The notes beneath the pieces were generated by a model. The model ran no database searches and was not told where the DNA came from. It worked only from the letters and a program-made list of their open reading frames with translations. Made by a program: the position numbers and the translations under genes. From assembly GCA_020975725.1 (NCBI GenBank), contig QXJR01000020.1, positions 1 through 64,000 on the forward strand: a DNA stretch of 64,000 bases, given 5' to 3'. Positions 42,701 through 51,727 of this stretch are shown piece by piece. Position 1 is the first letter of the stretch. Every line of letters starts with the position of its first letter. This stretch comes from Picocystis sp. L7. Its lineage: Eukaryota; Chlorophyta; Picocystophyceae; Picocystales; Picocystaceae.

Positions 42701-44649
42701 CAGGTCTCTTTCTCTGCTGGATGATAGTTTTTCTGGGCAGAATTGAATTTTTTGGACCAAAACTCCACAGGTTTCCATTGATTTGTGGAAACATCTTGTA
42801 ACAGGACGGCCCCCATACCGTGATCCGATGCATCTGTCTCGATGCGGATGGGGCGGTCTGCGTGGAAAAGCTGTAGCACTGGCCTGGAAGTGAGTAACTG
42901 TACCAGTTGAGTGAAGGCAGCATCATGCTGTGGTTTCCAGTAATGCTGAAAGTCGTGTTTATACTGTTTACGACTGAGCTCTGTGAGTGGGGCTGCAATG
43001 TCTGAATAATTCTGCACGAAGCGCATGTAAAACTGGCAGAGGCCTAGGAAGGCCAAATTCTGCTTGTGGGTTGTTGGTTTGGGGAATTTCTCGATCCACG
43101 AAACCAAGTGGTCAGCACATGTTAGTTGTCCTTCGCGAATGCGAAAGCCAACCCACTCCAGGGTGCGATGAAAGAAGAAGCATTTCGATCGCTTAAGTCG
43201 GATGTCACTTTGCTGGCAGGTGTCCAAGAATTGCTCAAGGTGTGCAAAATGTTCTGGGATGTTGGCAGAATGGACCAAGATGTCATCCATGTATACCTTC
43301 AGAAAAGGTAAGGTACCGAAGATTCGGTTCATCATGCGTTGAAACATGGTTGGAGCATTAGCGAGCCCCATCGGCATAACCCGCCATACGTAACTCCCGA
43401 ACGGGGTCACAACAGCAGTCTTCTCCACGTCGGCCGGGTTCATCGGCACCTGGTGGAAACCATCCAGGGCATCCACTGACGAAAAGACATGGGACCCTTG
43501 TAAATTCTGCAGGTGGTCATCAATGCGGGGTAACGGGTAGCGGTCCTTGATTGTTGCCGCGTTAAGCAGCCTATAATCAAAGACAACTCTCCAGCCCCCA
43601 TCCTTCTTTGGTATAAGCAGCACAGGTGCCCCCCAACTGGATCCAGCGCAGATGTCCATCTTCCCCGCGTCAACGTACTCCGTAAGCAGTTCACGTAGAG
43701 CTTCTTGCTGTTGCGGTGACAAGCGGTAGTAGTTGCGGTGTACAGGTTGTGTGCCTGGTTCCACATTAATATTGAAAGACTCCCCAGGTGTCCGTTGAGT
43801 GGGAATCGAGGTTCGTTTCTCGAAGCAAGACTTGTATTGTAATAGAAGTCTGTCCAAGTGCTCCTGATCATCAGGGCTTAGCTTGTAAGCTTCGCTGAGC
43901 TGGCTGCGGAAACTAGCCAGATCCTGTTCCTCGCTCGTCAACTCAAATGTTGAGTCCAGGGGCTGTACCATTAAAAAGAGACACTCAGTTGACTGTAGAG
44001 CTTCCTTCACCTCTGATGGGGGTACAATCAGGTCCAGTTTACGGGCTTTGATGAATGACTCATCGCCCTGGACTCGATGAACAGAACCCGCTGGATCGCG
44101 GAGTTCCATATACTGCTGCTGCCAGTTGAGCTGCAGCAGATACTTATGACAGAAATCGACGCCGAGTATGCAACTGAAGGTTTCGATTGGCGCAACTCCA
44201 AAAGTGTGGGTTGCCTGAAAAGTATCGATGGTCAGCAGGACTTCGATTACTGGCGCTTGGTATGTCTCTGTTCCTACAGCCAAGCTGAAATTGAAGAAGT
44301 GTCCAGTAGGCTTCCAATTCTGCAGGGCAGGATCTTGATGTTTGAGTTGTTGAAAGGCTTGGGTACTCAAGAAGGAGTTGCTCGCAAGCGTGTCCACATA
44401 AGCTTGAGTCTGCAATGTGGGAACCTCGGTGTTTCCCAGGTAGCATCTCGCCGTGAGAAGTTCACAGCGAGGACGGGGATTGGGTGATGCTCTGAGGGAT
44501 ACCACTTGGCCTGGATATAAATTTGTATGGCTTGCTGTCTCCATGCATGCACCAGGTGGTGGTTCTTCTCCCGGCTCCATCCTGACAGCCCCAACTGTCA
44601 GGTGGAGCCCCTTTAGTTTTTTGGAGACATGGGGGACGAATGACGGCAT
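39728..44649 (-). CDS. family X pol, interrupted by element Y
   Basis: One long frame overlapping gag by 37 nt in the -1 frame. In order it shows a retropepsin-like motif (DTLASNSF), RT (YMDDILVHS), RNase H (TDASDHGMG), a cytosine-5 DNA methyltransferase at about 41578-42463, an H2C2 zinc finger, and an integrase D,D,E core (LDVVEG, HTDNGPAY, GGAERQHR). The remaining 3' end of pol lies beyond the Y element, before the LTR at 32098. Confidence 0.92.
41578..42463 (-). other. cytosine-5 DNA methyltransferase domain in family X pol
   Basis: Motif I DVCAGMGT, motif IV GVPCQPFSKAN with the catalytic Cys, motif VI region IIECTPF (Glu kept, ENV changed to ECT), motif VIII QRRVRYCW, motif IX LQIQEKERLVGM, and motif X RMCGNAFPVAW. 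The domain is complete in order and sits between RNase H and integrase. It would methylate C5 of cytosine in DNA if active. Confidence 0.93.
44573..44623 (-). promoter_or_regulatory. family X -1 frameshift signal (slippery site and hairpin)
   Basis: On the minus strand, A_AAA_AAC (44623-44617) directly precedes the gag stop codon. It is followed by a hairpin at 44610-44573, with GGCTCC pairing GGAGCC and CTGACAG pairing CTGTCAG. Pol lies in the -1 frame. This is the standard arrangement for programmed -1 frameshifting between gag and pol in retroelements. Confidence 0.82.
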
Positions 44650-45908
44650 TGTTTTGCATCATGTCCATAACGGCGGCATCGCAAACATAGGGAATTGGCA
44701 GTACACTGTTTTTGCTGATCTGGAGAGAGAGTGGCTCCCAAAGGGAGGTCCTTCAAGTCTGTTTGGACCCTGACGATGCGTTCTTGAAGTTCCTTGGAGA
44801 GGTCAGCAAACCTTTTGGCGATGCGGCCAGCAGGGGTAGTTGCTGCCCTCTTTGATGTAGGATCAGAATGGGGCATCGCACGGATGGTGGCGGTCGATGT
44901 TGTGCGGACCGTATTGGCTCTTGTAAGCTTGTTGCCGCGGGCTGCAGCTTTGGCCCGTTCTCGTTCTTCAGCCTCTACCTTCAAGGCGGCGGCACAGACC
45001 CCCCAGGGGGACATGTCCGGAGCGCGTCCAAGTTCCACTAGCAACTGAAAGTGTTGTTCTATTTTGTTGCTCATCGAGTAAGGTAGGCCGACACGCAGTT
45101 TCGTGGCGATGTCGCATTCGCTGATTTTCATGCACGTAGGGTCTGTGCTCATGTTTACCACAAAACTCAGCAAGAGTAGCCGATTCAAGAATTTCACCAC
45201 GTCTTCCTTCATCGGGTGCATGCGGGCGCGCTGAAATTCCTTCCACGCATCCGGCCCAGGATTGCGTCGCTGAAATGTTTCTTTCAACAAATCATAGAGA
45301 GCCGGAAGATGCGATACGCGATTCTTGTCACCCATTATGATGTTGTCCATCATGATTCTTGCGGTTCCGCTCAATGTTTGGAGGGCAAGCACAACTTGTT
45401 GGGTATCGTTCAAGGCGTAACCTTGTACCCAGCAAGACACTTCACGATACCAATGAGTAAGTGAATATGGGTCATGGGTGAGTTCGGCACCTGAGAATGA
45501 CTTGGGCTTCGTGAGCGTCACACCTTGCAAGCGTTGCGAGGCTCCCATGGCTTGGTACATATCAGTGAGGGAATGCAACCCTTTCTCGGAGAGGGGATGC
45601 ACCGCAAGAGGAACGTGCTCTGCTGGTTTTAAGTCTTGGTCTGATGGTTCTTGCGGAGGAGCCTCATGTGGAAGCTCCTCTTCTTCCTCTTGCGCTTCAT
45701 TTTCCACGGGGTCTCCGCCAACGGGCGGTGCATCAACAACTCCATGTCCGGTAAGGGAAAGCGTACGAAGTTGTTCGAGCTCACTTTCCAGCAACGAATT
45801 CCTCGCTTCGAGGTCTTTCCGACCTTCTTTCTCTCTTTCGAGCTCCTCTCTCATTCGTTGAAAACGGGTGAGGGTCCCCAAGGGGACATCTTCTTCAACA
45901 TCACTCAT
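44613..45908 (-). CDS. family X gag
   Basis: A 431-residue open frame starting MSDVEEDV with a long predicted coiled coil (residues 15-55), an acidic linker, a capsid-like retrotransposon gag region (HWYREVSCWVQGY, RRNPGPDAWKEF) and a CCHC knuckle CLRCRRYGHDAKQC near the C-terminus. It would form the particle and bind RNA. It ends at a slippery A-run shared with the other families. Confidence 0.9.
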   Translation of the reverse strand: MSDVEEDVPLGTLTRFQRMREELEREKEGRKDLEARNSLLESELEQLRTLSLTGHGVVDAPPVGGDPVENEAQEEEEELPHEAPPQEPSDQDLKPAEHVPLAVHPLSEKGLHSLTDMYQAMGASQRLQGVTLTKPKSFSGAELTHDPYSLTHWYREVSCWVQGYALNDTQQVVLALQTLSGTARIMMDNIIMGDKNRVSHLPALYDLLKETFQRRNPGPDAWKEFQRARMHPMKEDVVKFLNRLLLLSFVVNMSTDPTCMKISECDIATKLRVGLPYSMSNKIEQHFQLLVELGRAPDMSPWGVCAAALKVEAEERERAKAAARGNKLTRANTVRTTSTATIRAMPHSDPTSKRAATTPAGRIAKRFADLSKELQERIVRVQTDLKDLPLGATLSPDQQKQCTANSLCLRCRRYGHDAKQCRHSSPMSPKN

Positions 45909-45919
45909 CGGTGGGTGAT

Positions 45920-45930
45920 GGCTTCGACAA
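45920..45930 (-). other. family X candidate primer-binding site
   Basis: TTGTCGAAGCC follows the 5' LTR directly and is also found right after the LTR of family Y, with a shorter match in Z. It does not start with TGG, so it cannot pair with the CCA end of a tRNA; an internal tRNA site is possible. Confidence 0.5.
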
Positions 45931-46453
45931 TGTAGCGTCCGACTGATGTGGCACGTGCTCAGGGTCTCACCAGCACCGAAAAGAGCGTCGTTTGAAGGTG
46001 GCGAAGTGGAGGAGGCGTGGGGAAGGCGGTAGCTCTTCCGAAAGAAAGCAAGTGAACTAAAAAAGACAAAGGGAGGGACCTAGGGGTCTACCTCTCTCTC
46101 AACCGCCCTTGAGCGGTTGAAGACAGCCTGGCGGGGCTCCCCAACTGCCCACGTGGGGGGCGGGCGATGCATTGGATGGTCCCGAAGGGTCGTTTCCAAG
46201 CGACCCTGGCCTGTCCGTCGCATCGCCACCGTTGGGTTGCCCCAGCCCTACCTTCTAGAAGGGATTGAGGGAAGGGATTCCAAACACCACAACCCTTCAA
46301 TCCCGGTCTGTTCCGTTCGAGTCCTCGATGGGGAGGTCCCTTAGTAAGGGGCGAGTCCCCTTACTACAAGGGTTCTGACCGGACCAGGTCTCGACCCAAC
46401 TTGGAGAGGGGTTCGAAGGGGCCCTCTCATGGATAGGGCCTCTAGGGCCTACA
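45931..46453 (-). repeat. family X 5' LTR
   Basis: The 523-bp partner of the LTR at 31576-32098. On the minus strand it is followed directly by the candidate primer-binding site at 45930-45920 and then the gag ATG at 45908. Confidence 0.92.
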
Positions 46454-46457
46454 GTGG

Positions 46458-48812
46458 ACACCGTAATTCGTGTCGGCTAAACTTGATTCTTCGCTTACCA
46501 ATCAACGGTCTTGGTTCGGTTGGACTTGTTGCACTTGCACCTTGAAGTATACGCACCTGTCGTGATTGGGTGAAAGAAATCCGTCTCGAGCAATCGTAAC
46601 TTCAACAGAAAGAATCGAATTAGCACGAACAAATATCTTGTACAACAAAATTTCTTGATGAGTTGATTTGTTTCAAGACTAGTTGGGTCCTTTTGAGAAC
46701 TACAAAGCACAAGTGGATCCCGTTGGTCGCTTTAGCCAAAAAAATATCGGGCAAGAGGCACTTGGAGCACCATCTTCATCCACGCGTGTAGAAGCCAATA
46801 GTCGAATGCGTATGAATGCTCAAGGTGGAAACCTTACGCGAATATTTCTACTAATGTGAAAGCAGTTTCCACTAGTTGTTCAGCTTTGAGGTGTATATGT
46901 AACCAACGCCGTCTATAGCCAAGGAGGTAGTCTGAGCACGGCAGTGTTTTGTAGGAAATAAAAGGTCACCTAGTTGGAGTTAATTGGGCTTGTTTAGAAA
47001 GCGAGGTCTACTTTAGTTTACCTTCCATCTAGGAGAAGGATGGGGCTCACATACTCTTTTGGGCTAAGGGCAGTTTTGCGAGACATATGGGTGCGCACTT
47101 CCTCGTAGGGAACCCCTTTAGATAGTCAGTTTTGCAGTGGTAGGTTGCCCCGTCTAGTGTGGTAGGAACGCGGAGGAAAGTTGCCCTAGCCACTATGACG
47201 TGATGGAATATTCTAGGAGGACGCATCCAAATAGGACAACCCAAGAAAATCTCTCGTGAATAAGATAGGGCTTGTGCTCCACAACAGACGGGCATGTGAA
47301 AGCACAATCAAAGGATTCAACCTTGGCATTTGCGAACAAGGAAAGAAAGAACTGAGAAAAAACAGTCGCTCCAACCCTTGTTGAGTCATATGCAAATGAG
47401 CTAGATTTGCCATGTTGACAAGCTTGTCAAGACAAGAGGAAAAGGAAGAAGCAAAGAAACTTGACTTCAAAGCATCCAATAGAGGCGTGTGCGGTTGAAC
47501 GAATTCGTTGGTCTCATCAATAGTAGAGATTGGGAGGTCATCGGCGACCTATCGCCCGTTGCGACCTTGATCGCAACACGTCTATGTATTAGTTTGGGAT
47601 AAGCCCTTCTTTAGGGCATGTTCTGTTGAAGTTAGTTGAACATGTTATTGTCTGGCTCATGAGTGGGCCTCAAATTGGCAAGCATTGCCAAACGAGTCGG
47701 ATAGAAACTACCATGATCACTCGTGCTTCCAATGTTGATCGTTGAGTTAGTTTGTTTGCTGCCCATAGAATGTTGTACCTTTGCGTAACACAAAACTTGA
47801 AGGAGGCCATCTTTGTACACCCCTAAATGCTCTTTACGTGACATCTTCAAATCGCATAGGTTCCGTGTAGTTGAGAATCTTCCGGAAATGTCTCAAAGGC
47901 CTCCACGCGTGCACTCTGCTTTTGCAAAAGTTACCAAAAGCCACAAGCCTCTTGTGCAAGGTCATAGGCTACTTCTACGATTGCCTTTAGTTCTCGATCC
48001 AAAAAATGAACGAGGTCTCGGGATGCCATGATATCCGCCACGTCTATCTCTCTTCCTAGACGGAATGGAGACGCCACGCTTTCAACCAAGGGCGTAGTTG
48101 AATTTGTGAAGATAGGACGCTCCTACGGTCTTTATCTTACAGTGAGGGAGTGACAAAAGCATGGGAACAAGGTGGACCTGAACGCACTTGTCTTAAATGT
48201 TCAAAGTATTGCCCCATGAACTCACACGCGCACGTGATTTGAGCACGATGGCACGTTGTCAATGATTTCCCTTAACTTTCCCTTGAGAACCTCGACGCCC
48301 CCCCCGCCTTGTGCATGATGCTTGTGCCGATATCAGACCTTGCTGGAGATTGGTCATCACATGGCTGCATTCCGAACCCGCCCCTTTTCGTTGTTGTGCT
48401 TTGACTAGCTTTTGACTCGTCTCATACTTGGTAAAATTTGGTGCAACGAAGTCGTATCAGTAGGCTTTAACATATGTGTGCGGGGTCCTTGTATGGAAAC
48501 GCAATGACCAGTTTCTCTAGCATGTTTGGGAAATATTGGGAAATCGTGAAGTGGCGTCATATTAGATTTGCCACTTCTTCATTCTTATACATCATGTTTT
48601 GGCAAGTGCCCATTTTTGAGGTTCTGTCAATTGAATAAGAAATGATTCGCGTTGGATGCAACATCAAGGATGCTTACTCAAGTAAGACCAAGAAAGCGTG
48701 CGAGGAGAAGATGCATCATCCCTCCCCCCTGAAACAAGCTTTTGAACGGCATATTTGGAGCTCTTCTTGAATGTTTGAAGTGTTTCACATGTAAATCTTC
48801 CATGCATATAAT
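46458..48812. other. no recognised gene
   Basis: About 2.4 kb of fairly AT-rich sequence between the X element and the piggyBac-like element. Only short frames occur and none resembles a known protein. No repeat shared with the rest of the window was seen. Confidence 0.5.
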
Positions 48813-48828
48813 TGTACGAATCCCCATG

Positions 48829-48877
48829 TGTCCTATATATAGGACAATGAGGGTGTTATTGTCCTATATATAGGACA
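48829..48877. repeat. duplicated palindromic subterminal motif (left end)
   Basis: Two copies of the perfect 18-bp palindrome TGTCCTATATATAGGACA, 13 bp apart. The same palindrome is at 51686-51703 at the right end and at 56123-56140 in the related relic, which has a single copy. It is a likely transposase-binding site; the TATATA core could also serve as promoter. Confidence 0.85.
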
Positions 48878-49054
48878 ATCTTTCCAATAGGAACGTTTTT
48901 CTGCAAATTGCCCAATTTAGATGGGAGAATTGATGCCTGAATACCCAAGACATGTTCCAATCATGGGACGGAATTCCGATGAGCAAGTTTAGTATTGGTT
49001 TTTGCGCGGTCGAACCACGAAGGAAGCCCTACGGGTTTTCGGACGTGATCGCGC

Positions 49055-51406
49055 ATGGCGCCGCGACGGAAGCAACGCCAGCAACGGCCTCCGAATCCGC
49101 TCATCGGAGCGCGCGTTCGCATTCCAGCAACCGAGTTTGGCTTCGAATGGGCCCGTGAAGCGCATGGGGAGGCGTGGAGCGACACGTGGTATGACGGCGT
49201 GGTGCTCCGCCTCATACGTTTACGTACAGGAGAGCAGGAGGCCATCGTTCGCTGCCACACGGCGGGCACCTCGGCGGAGGAATGGCCGGTCACCGAGGAA
49301 ACGGTGAACCGTTACAGGGTTGTCGAGCAACCACCGGAAGAAGAACCGCAGCGCGCGACCACGGAGGAAGAAAGACCCACCGGAATGGATGCCGGTGGGG
49401 ACGACGACTTGGTACCTCCACCCACGGAGGTACCACCGGAGGAGGCCTTCCTCGACGTCCAGGAGTGCGCGACGCTCCACGAGGAAGGCTTGGACCCGCT
49501 TGGAGATGGCGTGGACGCCAACGAAGTTGCTAGGAATGGTTTTGGAGTGGTGTGGGAGGAAGAGGAGGCGCATGTGACCGTCGACTCACGTGCAGCCAAT
49601 GGCGTCAGGGACAGGCAGCAAGGCTATGCCTCGCCTTCGTCCTACATACCAGAGCCTTTTCGTGAGACAAAAGCATTGCAGTATTTCCTGCGCTTCTTCC
49701 CGTACGAGTTGTTGCCTGATTGGACTGCTGAGATCACCAGCCGTGGTCGAAGCAAGTACAACAGACCAGGTGACACTTTCTTGTCTTACGACAGAGAGTG
49801 TACACCTGGTATGTTGTTGAGGGTGCTTGGGTGCTTTGTGTACATGTTGTTGCACCCTGGACACAGCAGAAAGTCCTTCTGGCAGGTGATTGATGTGGAA
49901 AAGGACCCACTGGCGGTCCAATTCAACCTAAACAAGTTCCTCTGCAGGAGGGACTTTGACCGCATCCTGGAATTTTTGGCAGACAGTGTGCCAAAATACA
50001 CAGCGGAGCGAGGAGCGAGAGTGGACAGACTTGAGCAAGCTGGAGCTTGCAAGGGACCCAGAGGCACCCTGCATACACTGCGAGATGATCCTCATTGGGA
50101 ACTGCGCAGGTTCTGGGATGCATGGAATGCACATGCATCCCGGCATTACACTCCAAGCTGGCTGGTGGTTGTGGATGAATCCATGTTGAAATGGATGGGC
50201 CGGTACATGCCCTCTAGGATGTTTCTGCGCAGGAAACCTGACCCGCTGGGCAGGGAGCTGAAAACTGTATGTGATGGGCTGACTGGTGTCTGCTTTCGTA
50301 TGGAACCAGTGGAGAATGCAGGCTTGATGAAGGAGAAAGAATTCTTTGCAGAATTTGGCACCACAACGGCAACCACCCTCAGGCTGATGAAGCCGTTCTT
50401 TGGCAGTGGGCGTGTCTGCCTTGGTGACAGCTGGTTTGGGTCAGTCAAGACATGCTGTGCGCTGCTGGAGCGCGGTGTGTACTCCGTGTTGAATGTGAAA
50501 ACAGCACACAGGGGTTACCCCAAGGCTGCACTTCAACGTTTCCTTTCGAGTGAGCCCAACCAACCTGGACTGACTGTTTGCATTCCAGGAGAAGTCTCTG
50601 TGCGCAGGACCCGCACCTTGATCAAGGCAACTGCCCATCGTGGGCCTGCTGGTGTACCACTCTGCTTGGTGTCTTCCTGCTTCACCACACAGCCAGCAGG
50701 CACCATGAAGTACATGATCAAGCATCCAACGGACACCACTCATCTGCTGGCAAAGCAAATCCCAGTAGATGAGACAACGCAGATGTACAGATCCAAGTAC
50801 AGCATTGTGGACCAGCACAACCGTTTGCGAACAGGTAGCGTTGCGTTCCACGACGTGTGGAAAACGCACGACTTTCGAATTCGCGAGTTGAGTGAGCTGA
50901 TTGGATTGGCGGAGGTGAACACCTTCCTGCTCATGCGTGCAAACGGAACAGGGCAGGTGCGACAGAAGCAATGCAGGATGCTCCTCGCAAAGGAGCTCCT
51001 GGAAAATCCGTGGATAATGGCAGAGTTGGAGACGGAGAGGCAGCAAGCTCTCCGTCTTCGTCCGTTGATCGCTGCGATGGGTGATTTCGGTGGAGGAAGT
51101 GGACACCGTCTGGTGGCACTTGAGGAAGTGATGAGGACGAGTGGCGAAGACACGCAAGTGAGGAAGGTGACGCAGCGACGCTGCGTCATGTGCGGTAGGA
51201 AAGCCTCGGCAGCATGCCAGGCATGTCACAAGCCAAGTGAAGGTATCGTTGCCTACCTCTGTGGGCCATACACGGGCCGTGATTGCGCCGCACAACACAT
51301 GGCGGGAGTCCCCTCTAGGCGACGCCGGAGGGTGTCGGGGGCGGACGTGCACACACCTGCACCGGCCCGTCTGATGCGAAGTCGGAGGCGTAGCTCCACA
51401 GAGTAA
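49055..51406 (+). CDS. piggyBac-like transposase
   Basis: A 783-residue intronless protein, longer than the about 600 residues of classic piggyBac because of an acidic N-terminal extension (residues 1-190). The DDE_Tnp_1_7 core follows, with the three catalytic Asp residues in family context: Asp374 in VVDESMLKWMGR, Asp458 in GDSWFGS, and Asp586 in SIVDQHNR. The C-terminus has a Cys-rich RING/PHD-like zinc domain (CVMCGR, CQACHK, CGPYTGRDC), as piggyBac transposases do, and a basic tail. It should cut and paste its own element in the nucleus. The ATG at 49055 is well placed, and the related relic at 55820-56156 has a matching start. All catalytic residues are present. Confidence 0.93.
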   Translation: MAPRRKQRQQRPPNPLIGARVRIPATEFGFEWAREAHGEAWSDTWYDGVVLRLIRLRTGEQEAIVRCHTAGTSAEEWPVTEETVNRYRVVEQPPEEEPQRATTEEERPTGMDAGGDDDLVPPPTEVPPEEAFLDVQECATLHEEGLDPLGDGVDANEVARNGFGVVWEEEEAHVTVDSRAANGVRDRQQGYASPSSYIPEPFRETKALQYFLRFFPYELLPDWTAEITSRGRSKYNRPGDTFLSYDRECTPGMLLRVLGCFVYMLLHPGHSRKSFWQVIDVEKDPLAVQFNLNKFLCRRDFDRILEFLADSVPKYTAERGARVDRLEQAGACKGPRGTLHTLRDDPHWELRRFWDAWNAHASRHYTPSWLVVVDESMLKWMGRYMPSRMFLRRKPDPLGRELKTVCDGLTGVCFRMEPVENAGLMKEKEFFAEFGTTTATTLRLMKPFFGSGRVCLGDSWFGSVKTCCALLERGVYSVLNVKTAHRGYPKAALQRFLSSEPNQPGLTVCIPGEVSVRRTRTLIKATAHRGPAGVPLCLVSSCFTTQPAGTMKYMIKHPTDTTHLLAKQIPVDETTQMYRSKYSIVDQHNRLRTGSVAFHDVWKTHDFRIRELSELIGLAEVNTFLLMRANGTGQVRQKQCRMLLAKELLENPWIMAELETERQQALRLRPLIAAMGDFGGGSGHRLVALEEVMRTSGEDTQVRKVTQRRCVMCGRKASAACQACHKPSEGIVAYLCGPYTGRDCAAQHMAGVPSRRRRRVSGADVHTPAPARLMRSRRRSSTE

Positions 51407-51685
51407 TAGATCGATAAGTTGAGCTTCTAAGCCTTCAAATGAGCCGTGCCACGCGACGTGGGAGAGCGCGATGGGTGTACACGGACCGCGCGAAGTTGGG
51501 CGCTATTGTCCTATGGGTTGACGAAGGGTCGGATGTACGGGGCGCTGGACGACGACACGGGGCATCTCTCCGCTCATGCGCGTGGACTTAGAAGCTCCAA
51601 AGAGTTCGCTACACGTCCTAGAACGCGCAAAAGAAACGCGCATGGTTATGGTGGCGAACGCGCGCCAAACGTCATTGTCCCCGAT

Positions 51686-51703
51686 TGTCCTATATATAGG
51701 ACA
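51686..51703. repeat. palindromic subterminal motif (right end)
   Basis: A single TGTCCTATATATAGGACA palindrome near the right terminal repeat, matching the left-end copies. Confidence 0.85.
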
Positions 51704-51727
51704 ATGAGCTGGGGATTTACACATAAT

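Larger units (their letters stand above)
31576..46453 (-). mobile_element. Ty3/gypsy element, family X, with nested family Y insertion
   Basis: The ends are matching 523-bp LTRs at 31576-32098 and 45931-46453, flanked by a 4-bp duplication GTGG (31572-31575 and 46454-46457). Gag and pol read on the minus strand. Its own length is about 7.4 kb; the other 7.5 kb is element Y, inserted near the 3' end of pol with a duplication ACGG. Apart from that insertion it looks whole. The LTRs show no difference that I could see, so it is very young, and Y is younger still. Domain order is gag, protease, RT, RNase H, DNA methyltransferase, integrase. Confidence 0.93.
48813..51723 (+). mobile_element. piggyBac-like DNA transposon
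   Basis: Terminal inverted repeats start TGTACGAATCCCCA and, at the far end read inward, TGTGTAAATCCCCA. Just inside each end lies the palindrome TGTCCTATATATAGGACA, twice at the left (48829-48846 and 48860-48877) and once at the right (51686-51703). TAAT flanks both sides (48809-48812 and 51724-51727). Canonical piggyBac elements use TTAA and CCC ends, so this would be a variant. The internal transposase is open over its full length, so the element may be intact. Confidence 0.75.
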
